Source: Cyanobium sp. NIES-981 (GTDB taxonomy: Bacteria; Cyanobacteriota; Cyanobacteriia; PCC-6307; Cyanobiaceae). From it: a DNA stretch of 64,000 bases. The translations under genes and the position numbers were made by a program. The DNA lies in the NCBI RefSeq assembly GCF_900088535.1, contig NZ_LT578417.1:868001-932000 (forward strand). The letters run 5' to 3'. Below the pieces are notes generated by a model, which saw nothing but the letters and a program-made list of their open reading frames with translations, made no database searches and was not told the DNA's origin. Positions 27,250 to 37,148 of the stretch are shown here, piece after piece (positions within the stretch are counted from its first letter, which is position 1; each line of letters begins with the position of its first letter).

Positions 27250-27331
27250 GCGGGGGTTGGGGAAAGCGGTGGGGCGGCGGTTGTGGGGCGGTGGTTGTGG
27301 GCGGTGAATGGGGGCGGTGGCTAGGCGGCGC

Positions 27332-27607
27332 TCAGGCCGCCTGGATCCGCACCAGCTGCTCGGCGCTGAAGCCGGCCACGCTCTGCTGCAGCTTGCGGGC
27401 CTCCTCGTCGGTGCGGGTGCAGGCAAAGCCGTAGCGGGCCCGCACCCGCTCGGAGGCCTGCGCCAGGGCGGCCAGGCCACGGGCCTCCAGCTCCGCCACG
27501 GTGAGCTGCTGCCCAGGGGGCAGGTGCTCGAGGATCACGGTGGAGGGGGAATAGAGCCGGGAGCGGGAGCCATCCGGCCACTGCAGGGTGAGCTGGACTT
27601 CGGGCAC
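27332..27607 (-). CDS. nitG: NitG, MSMEG_0570-family nitrogen-starvation response protein
   Basis: 91 aa from a GTG start at 27607 ([20 protein letters not shown]). The pattern PEV-x-WPDG-x-YSPSTVI and the later [20 protein letters not shown] are those of the MSMEG_0570 family, which occurs only in Nit1C clusters. It is the last gene of the minus-strand nitBCDEFG run, 64 bp after nitF. Biochemical function is unknown. Confidence 0.82.
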   Translation of the reverse strand: MPEVQLTLQWPDGSRSRLYSPSTVILEHLPPGQQLTVAELEARGLAALAQASERVRARYGFACTRTDEEARKLQQSVAGFSAEQLVRIQAA

Positions 27608-27671
27608 GGAGCGGGGGCGGTGAGCTGCCGGGCATCGTTCCAGGATCCCGACGGCATCGCCGTGGCGACCG

Positions 27672-28664
27672 TCACAGATCGGCCAGGGCCCCGAAGCCGG
27701 TGAGCGGCTGCCGCGGCGGCCGCAGCGGGCAGCGCGCCCCGGCGGCCCGCAGCACCACGCCGGGGTCGCCGGCCTGGAAGCCGCCGATGTCGGCGCAGAG
27801 CAGCTCCGGGTGCGAGGCCGAGCGGCGCCGCAGCTCCTCCGCCCGCTCCGGCGGCACCGCCAGCAGAAAGCCGAAGCTCGGAAAGCAGGTGAGCCAGGCC
27901 TCCAGGCTGAGCCCGGCGGGCGGCTCCAGCGCCTCCAGCTGGAGCTCCAGCCCGCAGCCCGCCGCCTCGGCGAACATCTCCGCCGTGCCCACCAGGCCGC
28001 CCATGCTGATGTCCTTGGCGGCCCGCACCAGCCCCGCCGCCGCCAGCTGCACCGGCAGGGCCAGGTGGCGCCGCAGCAGGGCGGGCTCGGCCTGGGTGGC
28101 GGCATCCCAGAAGGGGTAGTGGCGGTACAGCCGCCCCCGGGTGTTCACCAGCAGGTGGCAGCGATCGCCCGGCCGGGCCGCCCGCGCCGAGAGCACCGGG
28201 CCGGGCGCCACCCCCAGCACCGCCACCGCCAGGGCGTCGTAGGGGCTGTGCAGGTTGGTGTGCCCCCCCACCACCGGCACCGCGAAGGTGTCGGCCGCCT
28301 GGCGCATCCCCGCCAGCAGCTGCCGCGCCTGGGGCTCGCCGCGGGCCCAGAGGCTGTTCACCAGAGCGACGGGCCGGCCGCCCATGGCCGCGATGTCGCT
28401 GAGGTTCACCAGCACCCCGCACCAGCCGGCGAACCAGGGATCCTCCGCCACCAGGGCCGGATCCATCCCCTCCGAGGCCAGCAGCAGCGCCCCGCTGAGG
28501 CCGGGCAGCAGGGCGGCGTCGTCGCCGAGGGCGGCCGCCGGCCCCAGGGCGGGAAAGGGCAGGGCCGGAAACATGCCCGCCGGCAGCTGGATCTCCTCCT
28601 TGCCGCACAGGCCGGGATGCCGGCTCAGCCGCAGGCGCAGGGCCTCCAGCTCATCGGGGGTCAT
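27672..28664 (-). CDS. nitF: NitF, Sll0787-family AIR synthase-related protein
   Basis: 330 aa with a PurM-like ATP-binding fold: AAALGDDAALLPGL (metal/ATP aspartates), LVNLSDIAAMGGRPVALVNS, VPVVGGHTNLHSPYDALAVA and ISMGGLVGTAEMFAEA. It belongs to the Nit1C-specific subfamily related to AIR synthase and thiamine-monophosphate kinase, so it is likely an ATP-dependent enzyme of unknown substrate. Its start overlaps the nitE stop by 4 bp, so the genes are cotranscribed. Confidence 0.88.
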   Translation of the reverse strand: MTPDELEALRLRLSRHPGLCGKEEIQLPAGMFPALPFPALGPAAALGDDAALLPGLSGALLLASEGMDPALVAEDPWFAGWCGVLVNLSDIAAMGGRPVALVNSLWARGEPQARQLLAGMRQAADTFAVPVVGGHTNLHSPYDALAVAVLGVAPGPVLSARAARPGDRCHLLVNTRGRLYRHYPFWDAATQAEPALLRRHLALPVQLAAAGLVRAAKDISMGGLVGTAEMFAEAAGCGLELQLEALEPPAGLSLEAWLTCFPSFGFLLAVPPERAEELRRRSASHPELLCADIGGFQAGDPGVVLRAAGARCPLRPPRQPLTGFGALADL

Positions 28665-29293
28665 GCGGCCGGGGCGAGCGGCCGGCGTTCCCGGGACGGC
28701 CGGTAGTAGCTGAGGTCGGCCTCCATCAGCTGGTGGGGCAGGCCACGGATCTCGAGCGCCTCGATCGCGCGCCAGTGGAGCCGCCGGAAGAAGGGCACGT
28801 TCTGGCGCTGCACGGTGGCGAGGAAGCGGTCACAGCCCCAGCCGTGGGCGGTGGTGACCGCCTTCCAGATCAGGCCCTTGCCGATCTGGTTGAGCCGGCG
28901 GAAGTCGGCATCCACCCCCAGCCGGCCGCCCTGCCACACCCGCGGGCTGAGCTCCACGATCCGCACCACCCCCACTGCCTCGCCGGCCCGGGCGCTGTGG
29001 TGGGAGAGGGCCACGATCGGGTGGGCCCGGCCATCGAGCTCGTCCCGGTCCGAGTCCTCGAACAGGTGCTGCTCCTCGCAGAAGATGCGGCTGCGCAGGT
29101 CCCAGTAGCTCGGCAGCAGGCGGGAGTCGGGGCCGAGCACGTGGAAGGAGAAGTCCTGGGAGCTGGCCGTGGGGGAGAGCTCGAAGTCCTCCGCCTCCAG
29201 CGGGATGCCCCAGCGCACCGAGGGGGTGAAGGCGGCCGGGGCGGAGCTGGGGCTGCGGCCGATGTCGTGGCTGCTGGGATCGATGAAGAACAT
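28661..29293 (-). CDS. nitE: NitE, Sll0786-family GNAT N-acetyltransferase
   Basis: 210 aa from the ATG at 29293 (MFFIDPSSHD); an upstream in-frame start at 29317 is less likely. The GNAT core is visible: SYWDLRSRIFCEEQHLFEDS, GEAVGVVRIVELSPRVWQGG, then LNQIGKGLIWKAVTTAHGWG (acetyl-CoA-loop-like) and FFRRLHWRAIEAL. This is the Nit1C-associated acyltransferase branch. It overlaps nitF by 4 bp and follows nitD after 42 bp. Substrate unknown. Confidence 0.88.
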   Translation of the reverse strand: MFFIDPSSHDIGRSPSSAPAAFTPSVRWGIPLEAEDFELSPTASSQDFSFHVLGPDSRLLPSYWDLRSRIFCEEQHLFEDSDRDELDGRAHPIVALSHHSARAGEAVGVVRIVELSPRVWQGGRLGVDADFRRLNQIGKGLIWKAVTTAHGWGCDRFLATVQRQNVPFFRRLHWRAIEALEIRGLPHQLMEADLSYYRPSRERRPLAPAA

Positions 29294-29335
29294 GGGCAGT
29301 ACAGGGGGGCGGCACAAGGGGGGCGGCGCAGACCC

Positions 29336-30470
29336 TCAGGAGGCGGCGGTTTCGAACAGGGAGAGGGCGGAGCAGGCGCCGCACTTGGCGCAGCCGGCCG
29401 CCATCCGCTCGGCGCGGATGTCGGAGGCAGCGAGAAGCCGGCCCACCGCCCCGTAGACCTGCACCATGAAGTCGGTGCTGGGGGCGGGATGGTGCTGCAG
29501 CGGCGTGCCGGCGATCGGCACGAAGGGCACCACGAACGGGTACACGCCCAGGTCGATCAGCCTCGCGCTGCAGGCGATCAGCGCCTCGGCGCTGTCCCCC
29601 AGCCCCGCCAGCAGGTAGGTGCTCACCTGGCCGCGGCCAAACACCGCCACCGCCTGGGCGAAGGCCTCGTAGTAGCGCTCCAGCGTGAGCTCGCTCTTGC
29701 CCGGCAGGATGCGCCGGCGCACCTGGGGCTCCACCACCTCCAGGTGCATGCCGAGGCTGTCGATGCCGGCCTGCTTCATGCGGGCGTACCAGCTGGGATC
29801 CTCCGGCGGCTCGCACTGGCCCTGGATCGGCAGCGCCACCCGGGCCTTCACCGCCGCGGCCGTCTCGGCCATCAGGCGGGCGCCGCGGTCGTCGCTGTTG
29901 GGGGTGCCGGTGGTCATCACCAGCTGGCGCACCCCGTCGAGGCGGACGGCCGCCTCCGCCACTTCGGCCACCTGCTGGGGCGTCTTGCGCACCACGGTGC
30001 GGCCGTCCTCGAGCGACTGCTCGATGGCGCAGAACTGGCACGACTGGCTGCGGTCGCGGAAGCGGATGCAGGTCTGCAGCAGGGTGGTGGCCAGCACGTC
30101 ACGGCCGTGCAGCAGGGCGATGGCGCTGTAGGGGATCCCCTCGGCGGTGCTGAGGTCATAGAAGCGCGGCAGCGGCGGCGGCTGCACCGCGCTGGCGGCG
30201 CCGCCGGCCCTGTCCTGGAGTGCCACGGCTCCATCGGCCGCCTCGACCAGCTGGAAAGGGGAGTCCTGGGATGCCGCGTTGTACACAGGCACCATCACGG
30301 TGGTGCCCGCGATCGTGAGGGCCCGGTGGTCGGACGGGCCGGCCCCGCCGCGGCGCCCCGGATTGCCGGCCACGGCGGGGTCCACCACCCCCTGCACCTG
30401 CAGGTCGGTGAGGAAGCGGCCCAGCTGCTCGCCGCTCAGGGGCGGGCTGGAGGCCTCGCTGCCGGAGCGC

Positions 30471-30478
<8 letters not shown>
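29336..30478 (-). CDS. nitD: NitD, MSMEG_0568/Sll0785-family radical SAM protein
   Basis: 380 aa. The cluster-binding region [18 protein letters not shown] has C-x9-C-x2-C spacing instead of the canonical CxxxCxxC. The radical-SAM barrel continues with [20 protein letters not shown] and [12 protein letters not shown]. The C-terminus carries a second Cys cluster, [11 protein letters not shown], which may bind an auxiliary Fe-S centre. This family occurs in Nit1C clusters. Its start overlaps nitC by 8 bp. The reaction is unknown; a role in making or modifying a nitrile or cyanide-related metabolite is an inference from the nitrilase neighbour. Confidence 0.88.
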
Positions 30479-31547
<1,069 letters not shown>

Positions 31548-31563
31548 CGGGAGGGAACGGACG

Positions 31564-32046
31564 TCACAGGGTCCAGGTGTCGAGAATGAAGGCCCCTTCC
31601 TTGCGATGCATCAGCACGATGTCGAGCACATCGAGCGGGTTGATCGGCGTGATGCCCGGGATCAGCGCGCCTTCGCCGTGGCCGTAGAGCGCCTGCAGCG
31701 CGAAGCGGCAGGCGTACACCTTGCCCCCCTGCCCCATGAACTTCTGCAGGCGGGCGTTGAAGTTGAGATGGCCGTCGAAGGCCGCATCGCCGAGCTTGGG
31801 GAAGCCCCGCTGCACGCCCAGGGTCACGCCGGGGCCATAGAGCAGGATGGAGGTTTCGAAGCCCTTGGTGATCAGGCGGCTGGCCTGGAGCAGGTTCACC
31901 AGGCCGATCGAACCTTCGAAGGCCACGGTGTGGAAGGTGACCAGGGCTTTCTCACCGGGCTCCGCTTTGACATCGGGAAAGACCTTCTCCTCGTAGTCAA
32001 CGAGAAACTCTCCCGGCTGGTTGGCGGGACGGGTGACTTCAGGCAT
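31564..32046 (-). CDS. nitB: NitB, MSMEG_0572/Sll0783-family nitrogen-starvation response protein
   Basis: 160 aa from the ATG at 32046 ([20 protein letters not shown]). [40 protein letters not shown] and [20 protein letters not shown] match the Sll0783 family, which has a DsrE-like look (ALYG, CRF). It is the first gene of the nitBCDEFG operon, 16 bp before nitC, and faces the divergent nitH gene. In Synechocystis the homologue is nitrogen-responsive, so control by nitrogen status is plausible. Confidence 0.9.
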   Translation of the reverse strand: MPEVTRPANQPGEFLVDYEEKVFPDVKAEPGEKALVTFHTVAFEGSIGLVNLLQASRLITKGFETSILLYGPGVTLGVQRGFPKLGDAAFDGHLNFNARLQKFMGQGGKVYACRFALQALYGHGEGALIPGITPINPLDVLDIVLMHRKEGAFILDTWTL

Positions 32047-32198
32047 GGAGGGTGGCGGCCGCAAGGCTAGATCAGCGCCGACCGTCCCACAGCTTCACGT
32101 TTAATTTATGTGACCGATGTGACGAAAATCCAGGCCAGCCCCCGGTGGCATCGGCTACCAGCCCCAACTCCGGATGGAACGAAGGTGGTGGCCTGGAT
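32047..32198. promoter_or_regulatory. divergent nitB/nitH promoter with ATGTGAC direct repeat
   Basis: 152 bp containing an AT-rich island in otherwise GC-rich DNA (ACGTTTAATTTATGTGAC, 32097-32114) that can supply -10-like elements for both directions. A 7-bp direct repeat, ATGTGAC-CG-ATGTGAC (32108-32123), is a candidate activator site. No good NtcA consensus (GTA-N8-TAC) was found. Confidence 0.5.
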
Positions 32199-33533
32199 GT
32201 GTTGGTTCCGCCCGTGCAGGTTTCGCCCGAGTCGCAGGCCGCCGACCAGCACGAGGTCGAACAGCGTGCTGTGGTGGTGGTGGGCGGCGGCCAGGCCGGC
32301 CTGGCGGCGGCGGCCTGCCTGCAGCGCCGCGGCATCCGCCCCCTGGTGCTGGAGCGCCACCGCGTGGCCCACGCCTGGGAGCAGCAGCGCTGGGATTCCT
32401 TCTGCCTGGTCACGCCCAACTGGCAGTGCCGCCTGCCCGACTTCCCCTACGACGGCGAGGACCCCGATGGGTTCATGGGCCGCGACGAGATCGTGGCCTA
32501 CGTGCGCCGTTTCGCCGCCGCCATCGGCGCCGATGTGCGCGAAGGGGTGCAGGTGGAGCGGCTGGCCCAGCAGGGCGGCAGCTACGTGCTCAGCACCAGC
32601 GACGGCACGATCGAGGCGGCCCACGTGATCGTCGCCACCGGCGGCTACCACACCCCGCGGCGCCATCCCCAGGCGCAGCGCCTGCCGGCCTCGGTGCTGC
32701 AGCTCGATGCCCGCGACTACCGGCGCCCCGACCAGCTGCCGGCCGGAGCGGTGCTGGTGGTAGGCAGCGGCCAGTCCGGCTGCCAGATCGCCGAGGATCT
32801 CTTCCTGGCCGGGCGGCGCGTGCACCTGAGCGTGGGGTCGGCCCCCCGCTCGCCGCGCCGCTACCGCGGCAAGGACGTGGTGGACTGGCTCGATCGCATG
32901 GGCTACTACTCCATGCCGATCAGCGAGCACCCCGACCCGCGGGTGGTGCGCGGCAAGACCAACCACTACCTCACCGGCCGCGACGGGGGCCGGGAGATCG
33001 ACCTGCGCCGCCATGCCAGCAACGGCATGGTGCTGCACGGGCGGCTGCAGGAGCTCGGCCCCCAGCGCATCCGCTTCGGCGGCGACCTGGCGGCCAGCCT
33101 CGACCAGGCCGATGCCGTGTACGCCCGCATCCGGGCCAGCATCGACAGCTACATCGAGCGGGCAGGGCTGGAGGCACCGGAGGAGCCGCCCTACGAGCCC
33201 TGCTGGCATCCCCCCGCCGGCGCCGGGGACGAGCTCGATCTGGGCGGGGAACCCCTTGCGGCCGTGATCTGGTGCACCGGCTACCGCTCCGATTTCAGCT
33301 GGATCGAGGTGCCGGTGTTCGATGGCAGCGGCCACCCCGCCCATGACCGGGGCGTGAGCCCCAGCCCGGGCCTCTATTTCCTGGGTCTGCCCTGGCTGCA
33401 CACCTGGGGCTCCGGCCGCTTCGGCGGCGTGGCCGAGGATGCCGACCACCTGGCCGAAACGATCCGGCTGCGGCTGCAGCTCACCGACATCCGCCACGAG
33501 CGGCTGGAGTGCACGGCCCTGCTGGGCTCCTGA
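32199..33533 (+). CDS. nitH: NitH, MSMEG_0569-family flavin-dependent oxidoreductase
   Basis: 444 aa from the GTG at 32199, preceded by AAGGTGG at a good distance; a GTG at 32214 is the alternative, and the frame is open further upstream. The FAD-binding motif is VVVVGGGQAGLAAA and the NAD(P)H-binding motif VLVVGSGQSGCQIAEDL. The rest resembles class B flavin monooxygenases (WDSFCLVTPNWQCRLPDFPY; YFLGLPWLHTWGSGRFGGVA). MSMEG_0569 proteins belong to Nit1C clusters. Here the gene is divergent from nitB and shares its control region. A role in generating a nitrile or oxime substrate is speculative. Confidence 0.88.
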   Translation: MLVPPVQVSPESQAADQHEVEQRAVVVVGGGQAGLAAAACLQRRGIRPLVLERHRVAHAWEQQRWDSFCLVTPNWQCRLPDFPYDGEDPDGFMGRDEIVAYVRRFAAAIGADVREGVQVERLAQQGGSYVLSTSDGTIEAAHVIVATGGYHTPRRHPQAQRLPASVLQLDARDYRRPDQLPAGAVLVVGSGQSGCQIAEDLFLAGRRVHLSVGSAPRSPRRYRGKDVVDWLDRMGYYSMPISEHPDPRVVRGKTNHYLTGRDGGREIDLRRHASNGMVLHGRLQELGPQRIRFGGDLAASLDQADAVYARIRASIDSYIERAGLEAPEEPPYEPCWHPPAGAGDELDLGGEPLAAVIWCTGYRSDFSWIEVPVFDGSGHPAHDRGVSPSPGLYFLGLPWLHTWGSGRFGGVAEDADHLAETIRLRLQLTDIRHERLECTALLGS

Positions 33534-33548
33534 GCGGAGCTCCCGGGA

Positions 33549-34259
33549 TCAGCGGAAGCCGCCCGGCTTGCGGCGGCTGGTGGACAGGGACACATTGCCC
33601 CCGGGCGCTGGCGTGGCTGGGGCGGGCTGGGGCGGCACCGCCACCACGTTGAAGGCCAGCGAGAGGCGCTCGCCCTCCCCCCGGAACGGCGCCACCGAGT
33701 GCGGCTGCCAGGCCGGAAACACGTAGAACTCCCCGGGCACGGGCACCACGTAATGGACCATGCCGGTGCGGAAGCTCTGGATGTGCCAGTCCTCGGGGCC
33801 GTAGAAACAGAGCTGGCCGTCGAAACGCTCCGCCGTGATCTGCGGGGGCACCTCCAGGAACACCACCCCGGAGAAGGCGCCGCCGTGGGTGTGGGTGGGG
33901 TTGTAGTCGCCGGCGCGTTGCACGTTCAGCCAGATGTCGATCATCTGCAGCCGGTAGCGGCCCCGCGCCCAGGGGCCGTGGGCCTCCGGGGGCTGCTGAT
34001 CGATCACGTGGCGGATCCAGCGCTCGCAGGCCGGCAGCAGCACGTCGGCGCAGAGGCTCACCACCTCGGGGTACTGGGGCCCGAGCTCCCGCTGCAGCGA
34101 GAGCTGGCCGGCCAGCTTCGCCGAGGCATCGGGCGCCAGGGCGGGCTCCGCCAGCACGGTGCGGGCCAGGGCCTGCAGCCCGCCCAGCTGCTCCGGCGCC
34201 AGCACCCCCTTGAGCAGGTGGCGGGGGAAGAGGCTCAGCACCTCCATGCTGGTGGCCAT
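33549..34259 (-). CDS. putative 2OG-Fe(II) oxygenase
   Basis: 236 aa from the ATG at 34259; the ATG at 34247 and a TTG at 34265 are alternatives. The double-stranded beta-helix iron site is visible: NPTHTHGGAFSGVVFLEVPP (His and partner) and FPAWQPHSVAPFRGEGERLS (distal His and 2OG-binding Arg). This corresponds to the TIGR02466-type oxygenase family common in marine phages and cyanobacteria. The C-terminal ~25 residues are Pro/Ser-rich. The substrate is unknown. It is convergent with nitH across 15 bp. Confidence 0.78.
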   Translation of the reverse strand: MATSMEVLSLFPRHLLKGVLAPEQLGGLQALARTVLAEPALAPDASAKLAGQLSLQRELGPQYPEVVSLCADVLLPACERWIRHVIDQQPPEAHGPWARGRYRLQMIDIWLNVQRAGDYNPTHTHGGAFSGVVFLEVPPQITAERFDGQLCFYGPEDWHIQSFRTGMVHYVVPVPGEFYVFPAWQPHSVAPFRGEGERLSLAFNVVAVPPQPAPATPAPGGNVSLSTSRRKPGGFR

Positions 34260-34315
34260 CCGCAAGGTCGCATCCGCGCCGACTCTTGCAGATCGACGCG
34301 GGGTCGGGCAGACCC

Positions 34316-34597
34316 TCAGTCCACCCAGCGCAGCACCACCTGGTCGGGGGTCACCTCACCCAGATCCTCCCGCAGCAGGGCGCGCACCAGCGCAGTGGTG
34401 AACGACTCGGGCCCGTAACTGGCGCAGCGCTCACCCCCCTGCCACACATCGATGCTCCACAGCCCGTAGCTGCACTCGATCCTGCTCTGCACGGGACACT
34501 GGTCCGGCGAGGGGGGCTCGGTCGGCACCTCGATGGCGATGCCGGTGATGGTGATCCGCTTGGTGGTGGTCACGGACAGGGGGCTGCTGGCCTTCAC
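34316..34597 (-). CDS. hypothetical protein (93 aa)
   Basis: GTG start overlapping the stop of the upstream cation transporter by 4 bp (GTGA), so translationally coupled to it. The sequence is beta-rich (KRITITGIAIEVPTEP; GLWSIDVWQGGERCASYGPE) and ends in VTPDQVVLRWVD. No domain recognised; no signal peptide. Coupling suggests a role linked to the transporter. Confidence 0.6.
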   Translation of the reverse strand: MKASSPLSVTTTKRITITGIAIEVPTEPPSPDQCPVQSRIECSYGLWSIDVWQGGERCASYGPESFTTALVRALLREDLGEVTPDQVVLRWVD

Positions 34598-35190
34598 GTG
34601 CTAGCAGCGGTCTGCCGCAGGATCCGGATGCCGCCGCGCAGCACCAGCAGGCTGATGGCCAGGCCGATCAGCAGGTCCGGCAGCGGACTGCCCAGCAGGG
34701 CCACCAGCAGCCCGGCCACGATCACCCCGGCATTGGCGATCGTGTCGTTGGTGGAGAAGATCAGGGAGGCCCGCATGTGCAGCCCGCCATGGCGGTGGCG
34801 CTGCAACAGCGCCAGACAGACCAGGTTCGCAGCCAGGGCCAGGCCGGCCACGGCCGCCATCAGCACCCCCATCGGTTCGCTGCCCTGCAGAAAGCGCCGC
34901 AGCCCATCGAGCAGCACCAGAACCGCCAGCCCCAGCTGCAGCCAGCCGCTCAGGCGGGCCGCCCTGCGCTGGCGCCCGGCTCCCGGGCCCACGGCCAGCA
35001 GGCTGAGGGCATACACCGCGGCATCGGCCAGCATGTCGAGGGCATCGGCGATCAAGCCGGTGGACTGGCCCCACAGGCCCAACACCAGCTCCACGAGGAA
35101 CATCGCCCCGTTGATCGCCAGCAGCCACTGGAGCGTGCCGCGCTCGAGGCGCTCGGCCCCGTCGCTCCCACAACCGCAGGTGGTGGCCAT
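34594..35190 (-). CDS. CDF-family cation transporter, short form
   Basis: 198 aa from the ATG at 35190, giving an N-terminus with CGCGSD, a likely metal-binding cysteine pair. Six membrane helices carry the CDF cation-site motifs, here GLIADALDMLADAAVY in helix 2 and IFSTNDTIANAGVIVAGLLV in helix 5. The usual cytoplasmic C-terminal domain is missing, as in the small cation-transporter subgroup. Zn2+ or a similar divalent metal is the probable substrate. The upstream frame (to 35247) is probably not translated. Confidence 0.82.
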   Translation of the reverse strand: MATTCGCGSDGAERLERGTLQWLLAINGAMFLVELVLGLWGQSTGLIADALDMLADAAVYALSLLAVGPGAGRQRRAARLSGWLQLGLAVLVLLDGLRRFLQGSEPMGVLMAAVAGLALAANLVCLALLQRHRHGGLHMRASLIFSTNDTIANAGVIVAGLLVALLGSPLPDLLIGLAISLLVLRGGIRILRQTAAST

Positions 35191-35271
35191 GCGCAGCCTC
35201 CAGGGCCGGCCCTGAAGACTCGGCCCCGGCGAAGCCAGGGGAGGCAAGCCTGAGAAGACGTGTTACGTTTC

Positions 35272-36558
35272 TTAGCAACGCTTCACAGACGTACACTCCA
35301 CGGCCGTGCTCAGAACCCTGGCGATCGACCTTGTCTCCACCGTGTTCGGGGTCCCGATCCGCCAGATCGTGCTCGCCCTCGGCTTCGCCCGGGTGCTGAT
35401 GCCGATCGGCTGAAGCACGGCAGCGGCACGGCGCTGCGGCGGCAGCAAGGGCCACAGGCTCAGCGACGGAGGCGTGGCATCCAGGCGCCAGAGCTGGCGG
35501 TGGAATCGCAGCAGGGACTGCCCCACGATCGCCTCCACGCCGAGGGTCTCGAACACCGGATTGGTGGTGGTGATGGCCTCCACCACCGCCGGGGGGTGCC
35601 CGCCGCTCCGCTCCGGAGGGATCAGGTGGGGGCCGAGCAGCAGGGTCCAGCTGGCCGGCTGTTCGCCGCAGAACCCCGCCACCCGCAAGGGCCGGCTCTC
35701 CCCCACGGCCGGCAGGGTCGCCGTCAGCCGGGGGGTCATGAAGAGCCCCTCGGCCCCCGTGTCGGCCAGGGCCGGCACGCTGCCTTGCCCTGGCGCTTGC
35801 CCTGGCCCCTGCCCCGGGACCTGGCGGAGGGGCAGGGCCATCAGCGGCACGCCCCGCTGCCAGCGCAGGGTGTGGGTGGTGGGCTGCGCCTCACCGCGGC
35901 CGGAGGCTGCAGCGGCCAGCTGCAGGGCCGCTGGCCCGAAGGCCAGCCGGCCGCCCTGGGGATCCACCCAGAACGGCAGCTGCCGCAACTGGGGCGCACC
36001 GAGAACCCCGTCCACATCGGCCGGCAGGCCGCCCACCGGCAGCACGAGCACGTCGGCGCCACGCAGGGTGGGCAGAGCGCTGGGGTGTCCGCCCCCCGGG
36101 CTGTCGAGCCGCAGCGGAGGCAGCCGGCTGCGGCGCGGCATCAGGCTCCCGCACCCCACGCCGGCCCCGGCCAGACCGAAGGCAGCCGGGGGAATGGCCG
36201 TGCTGGCCAGTCCAAGCCGTTCCACCAGGGCGGGCGACACCAGGCTGGACGAGGCGCCGGTGTCGAGCAGGAGGCGCACGGGCATCCCCGCCGACCCGCC
36301 CTGGCCCTGGCCCTGGCCGAGCGTGTGAAAACTGAGCACCGGGGTATCGCCGCCCAAGGCCCGCTCCAAGGGCAGGATCCCCGCGCCGGAGAACACGCCG
36401 GGCTGAAGGGCCGGGCCACGGAGCTGGATCAGGGCCGCAACTGGAAGTGCCGTCAGGCCCAGCACATCACAGCCCGGCACCGGACCGCCATCCTGCCGCA
36501 GCGGGTTGCCGGCCATCAGGGGGCTGGCTGGGAGTGCTGCGGGAACAGGCAGAAACAC
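35272..36558 (-). CDS. retropepsin-like aspartic protease, two-motif form
   Basis: 428 aa from a GTG start. Two aspartic protease motifs are visible: LLLDTGASSSLVS (Asp99) and ALADTGAEGLFM (Asp266), so the polypeptide could form a pseudo-dimeric active site. Between them are Gly/Pro/Gln-rich linkers, such as the GQG repeats near residue 82 and again near 250. The first ~20 residues are hydrophobic, a possible signal anchor. The last ~50 residues are basic and antisense to a possible small ORF, so the natural end is uncertain. Similar proteins are sporadic in cyanobacteria and their substrates are unknown. Confidence 0.65.
   Translation of the reverse strand: MFLPVPAALPASPLMAGNPLRQDGGPVPGCDVLGLTALPVAALIQLRGPALQPGVFSGAGILPLERALGGDTPVLSFHTLGQGQGQGGSAGMPVRLLLDTGASSSLVSPALVERLGLASTAIPPAAFGLAGAGVGCGSLMPRRSRLPPLRLDSPGGGHPSALPTLRGADVLVLPVGGLPADVDGVLGAPQLRQLPFWVDPQGGRLAFGPAALQLAAAASGRGEAQPTTHTLRWQRGVPLMALPLRQVPGQGPGQAPGQGSVPALADTGAEGLFMTPRLTATLPAVGESRPLRVAGFCGEQPASWTLLLGPHLIPPERSGGHPPAVVEAITTTNPVFETLGVEAIVGQSLLRFHRQLWRLDATPPSLSLWPLLPPQRRAAAVLQPIGISTRAKPRASTIWRIGTPNTVETRSIARVLSTAVECTSVKRC
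35306..35413 (+). CDS. possible small hydrophobic protein (35 aa)
   Basis: GTG-initiated ORF encoding VLRTLAIDLVSTVFGVPIRQ followed by IVLALGFARVLMPIG. It is short, amphipathic and hydrophobic, with sense-like codon use, and it is preceded by an AT-richer spot (TTACGTTTCTTAGC). It lies antisense to the 3' end of the retropepsin-like ORF and upstream of the cation transporter on the opposite strand. Nothing identifies it beyond composition. Confidence 0.3.
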   Translation: MLRTLAIDLVSTVFGVPIRQIVLALGFARVLMPIG

Positions 36559-36593
36559 CCATTGCCCCGCCAGGCCTCTTCAACGAGGGTGGA

Positions 36594-36999
36594 CACATCG
36601 GGATTCGGAGGCTCCACGGATGGATGACACCCCCCCGCAGCAGACAGCAGGAGCGCGCTGACGATCCGGCCCCTGCTCCAACACTCTCAACGGATCACTG
36701 ACGTTCCTGGCCTGTCGCAGGCTGTCTGAGCAGTTCCGCTCTCTTTTTCTCCAGCCTTCGCCGTCCACTGCGCCGTTCACGGGCAAGTCCTCGACCTTGC
36801 TCCCAGGTGCCCCGGATTCCAACGGAACGTCCTCCTGGACCCATGGCCCCAGGTGCCAGCGCCAGCAGCTCCGCCCCCACAACTCCAATATCCACAGCGA
36901 TCTGACGATCCACCGACCGCGCAGCTGCGCCCCGTTCCCGTAACGGGCACCACGGCTGAGCAGACAAGAGCCCGGGGCCCACGCTCCGGGCTCTGTTTT
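36594..36999 (-). repeat. dispersed non-coding repeat, copy B (inverted relative to copy A)
   Basis: Reading the minus strand from 36999 to 36594 gives the same ordered blocks as 20671-21088: a hairpin with GGGCCCCGGGCTCT, GGATCGTCAGAT, GGCACCTGGGGCCATGG, CCGGGGCACCTGGGAGC, GTGAACGGCGCAGTGGACGG, GTTGGAGCAGGG and CCTCCGAATCCCGATGTG. The 3' end lies about 35 bp upstream of the retropepsin-like GTG start, so here the element could be its 5' leader. Confidence 0.75.
36967..36994. terminator. perfect 9-bp GC hairpin, terminator-like, part of repeat B
   Basis: AGAGCCCGG (36967-36975) pairs with CCGGGCTCT (36986-36994), followed on the plus strand by GTTTTGG. It looks like a rho-independent terminator on the plus strand but has no obvious plus-strand gene to serve. 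Copy A of the repeat has an imperfect version at the same place, so it may be an element-intrinsic structure. Confidence 0.45.
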
Positions 37000-37020
37000 G
37001 GCAAAGCGTTTTGGCAAAGC
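36995..37020 (+). repeat. 13-bp perfect tandem duplication
   Basis: GTTTTGGCAAAGC occurs twice back to back (36995-37007 and 37008-37020), directly abutting the edge of repeat copy B. It could be a slippage product or a target-site-like scar of element insertion. Confidence 0.7.
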
Positions 37021-37148
37021 TCTGTTGTGGGGCGGCTCTGTTTCGGGGAAGATCGGTTCTCACCACCACAGATTCGGGTATGCCGGCCATGGGTGTGAGG
37101 GCCGAATCCTTGCGTTCGGTTCACCCGCTACCGCAGAAATGTTCCAGC

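Noticed and set aside
32047..32198. NtcA binding site at the nit promoter
   Set aside because: No GTA-N8-TAC or close variant; only the ATGTGAC direct repeat is seen.
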